Assembly (NCBI RefSeq): GCF_003051055.1
Contig: NZ_QAON01000002.1
Span: 1-64,000 of the forward strand
Reading direction: 5' to 3'
Source of the DNA: Agitococcus lubricus
GTDB lineage: Bacteria; Pseudomonadota; Gammaproteobacteria; Pseudomonadales; Moraxellaceae
Length of the DNA: 64,000 bases
Shown: positions 63,513-64,000 of the stretch, in pieces
Layout of the letters: each line of letters opens with the position of its first letter
How positions within the stretch are numbered: position 1 is the first letter of the stretch
Made by a program: the position numbers and the translations under genes
The notes under the pieces: model-generated
Database searches by the model: none
The model's input: only the letters and a program-made list of their open reading frames with translations
What the model was told of the DNA's origin: nothing

Positions 63513-64000
63513 ATGAAATTGATTTCTGCGTCTTCTCCACTCTGGACCATTCGTGGCCACTTAAGCCGCCGTCATTATTGGCTACTCGCAAGTATCGGCT
63601 TACTGTTGCCGTTCTGTGTTTGGTGGTTTTTTACTCTCAATAGCAGCGATGAATTATTTTTACCCAAGCCGTGGAGTGTTATTACCCGACTCATCACATG
63701 GTGGCAAGAAGATGGTTTATGGACAGATATTACTATCAGCGTTTATCGGGTGATGGCTGGTTTTATGTTATCCGCCGCCATTGCTGTGCCCTTGGGCTTA
63801 TTGATTGGCAGTTATAAATCGGTGCAGGCATTTTTAGAGCCTCTCACCGACTTTATTCGCTATATGCCTGCGGTGGCATTTATTCCCTTAGTGATGTTGT
63901 GGATAGGTATTGATGAGTCCTCCAAAATCGCCATCATTTTTATTGGGACATTTTTTCAAATGGTACTCATGGTGGCTGAAGATGTGCGTCGTGTTCCGAT
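63513..64000 (+). CDS. ABC transporter permease, NitT/TauT family (partial)
   Basis: The first 162 codons of an inner-membrane permease, truncated by the window edge. After a basic N-terminus come helices at about 22-42, 72-95, 105-125 and 128-150. LPKPWSVITRLITWW, SVYRVMAGFMLSAAIAVPLG and PLVMLWIGIDESSKIAIIFIG are family features of the SsuC/TauC type; the last is the EAA loop region. ATG 63513 lies 24 bases after the binding-protein stop. The ATPase gene is expected further right. Confidence 0.92.
   Translation, partial: MKLISASSPLWTIRGHLSRRHYWLLASIGLLLPFCVWWFFTLNSSDELFLPKPWSVITRLITWWQEDGLWTDITISVYRVMAGFMLSAAIAVPLGLLIGSYKSVQAFLEPLTDFIRYMPAVAFIPLVMLWIGIDESSKIAIIFIGTFFQMVLMVAEDVRRVP

Overview
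The window looks like chromosomal DNA of a gammaproteobacterium of the order Pseudomonadales, probably the Moraxellaceae. The evidence is AT-leaning coding DNA, a pilB-pilC-pilD-coaE-yacG block, a nadC/DUF1631/ampD/ampE block (these two blocks adjoin in Pseudomonas), and an AmpG, FadL and homodimeric AceE complement. The genus assignment is inference. I see no rRNA, tRNA, CRISPR array or complete insertion sequence.

Layout. 1-0.8 kb: the edge of an integrated element, with a truncated integrase and short repeats. 0.8-6 kb: a c-di-GMP enzyme, then leuA and an overlapping holD-like/rimI pair. 6.4-9.8 kb: a TetR-controlled cassette of an MFS exporter, a PhlG-like hydrolase and an unknown protein, with two palindromic operators in the divergent promoter. 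10-14.5 kb: groES-groEL, FxsA and a HugZ-like protein. 14.5-20.2 kb: AmpG, a FadL porin, and a cobalamin riboswitch followed by a TonB receptor and a PduO-type adenosyltransferase. 20.2-26 kb: a novel-looking HhH protein, a META lipoprotein and a 1264-residue RTX protein made of ten copies of a roughly 102-residue unit. 26-32.7 kb: aceE-aceF, a lipoprotein and an outer-membrane barrel. 33.5-38.8 kb: ampE-ampD-DUF1631 divergent from nadC. 38.9-46.5 kb: a Mn-type riboswitch with a GDT1-family exporter, a transglutaminase operon, a COG3014/LpoB pair and fbp. 46.5-50.6 kb: an EF-hand membrane protein, a lysophospholipase-like hydrolase and a fatty-acid-hydroxylase-like protein. 50.6-57 kb: a ComEA-like protein, pilBCD-coaE, a pirin and yacG. 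57-60.9 kb: DUF4403, a degenerate GGDEF sensor and a TetR regulator. 60.9-62 kb: a structured noncoding region beside a two-AP2-domain protein. 62.2-64 kb: a sigma-54-like promoter and a ykkC guanidine-I-type riboswitch ahead of a NitT/TauT-type ABC transporter that runs off the edge.

Functional themes are envelope maintenance (AmpG, AmpD, AmpE, LpoB), type IV pili and DNA uptake, cofactor uptake controlled by riboswitches (cobalamin, manganese, guanidine), and pyruvate/gluconeogenic metabolism. The points most worth following up are the AP2/noncoding locus, the sigma-54 plus guanidine-riboswitch transporter, the PhlG-like cassette, the divergent extended HolD, a dispersed 50-bp intergenic repeat family, and the HhH protein with N-terminal beta repeats.
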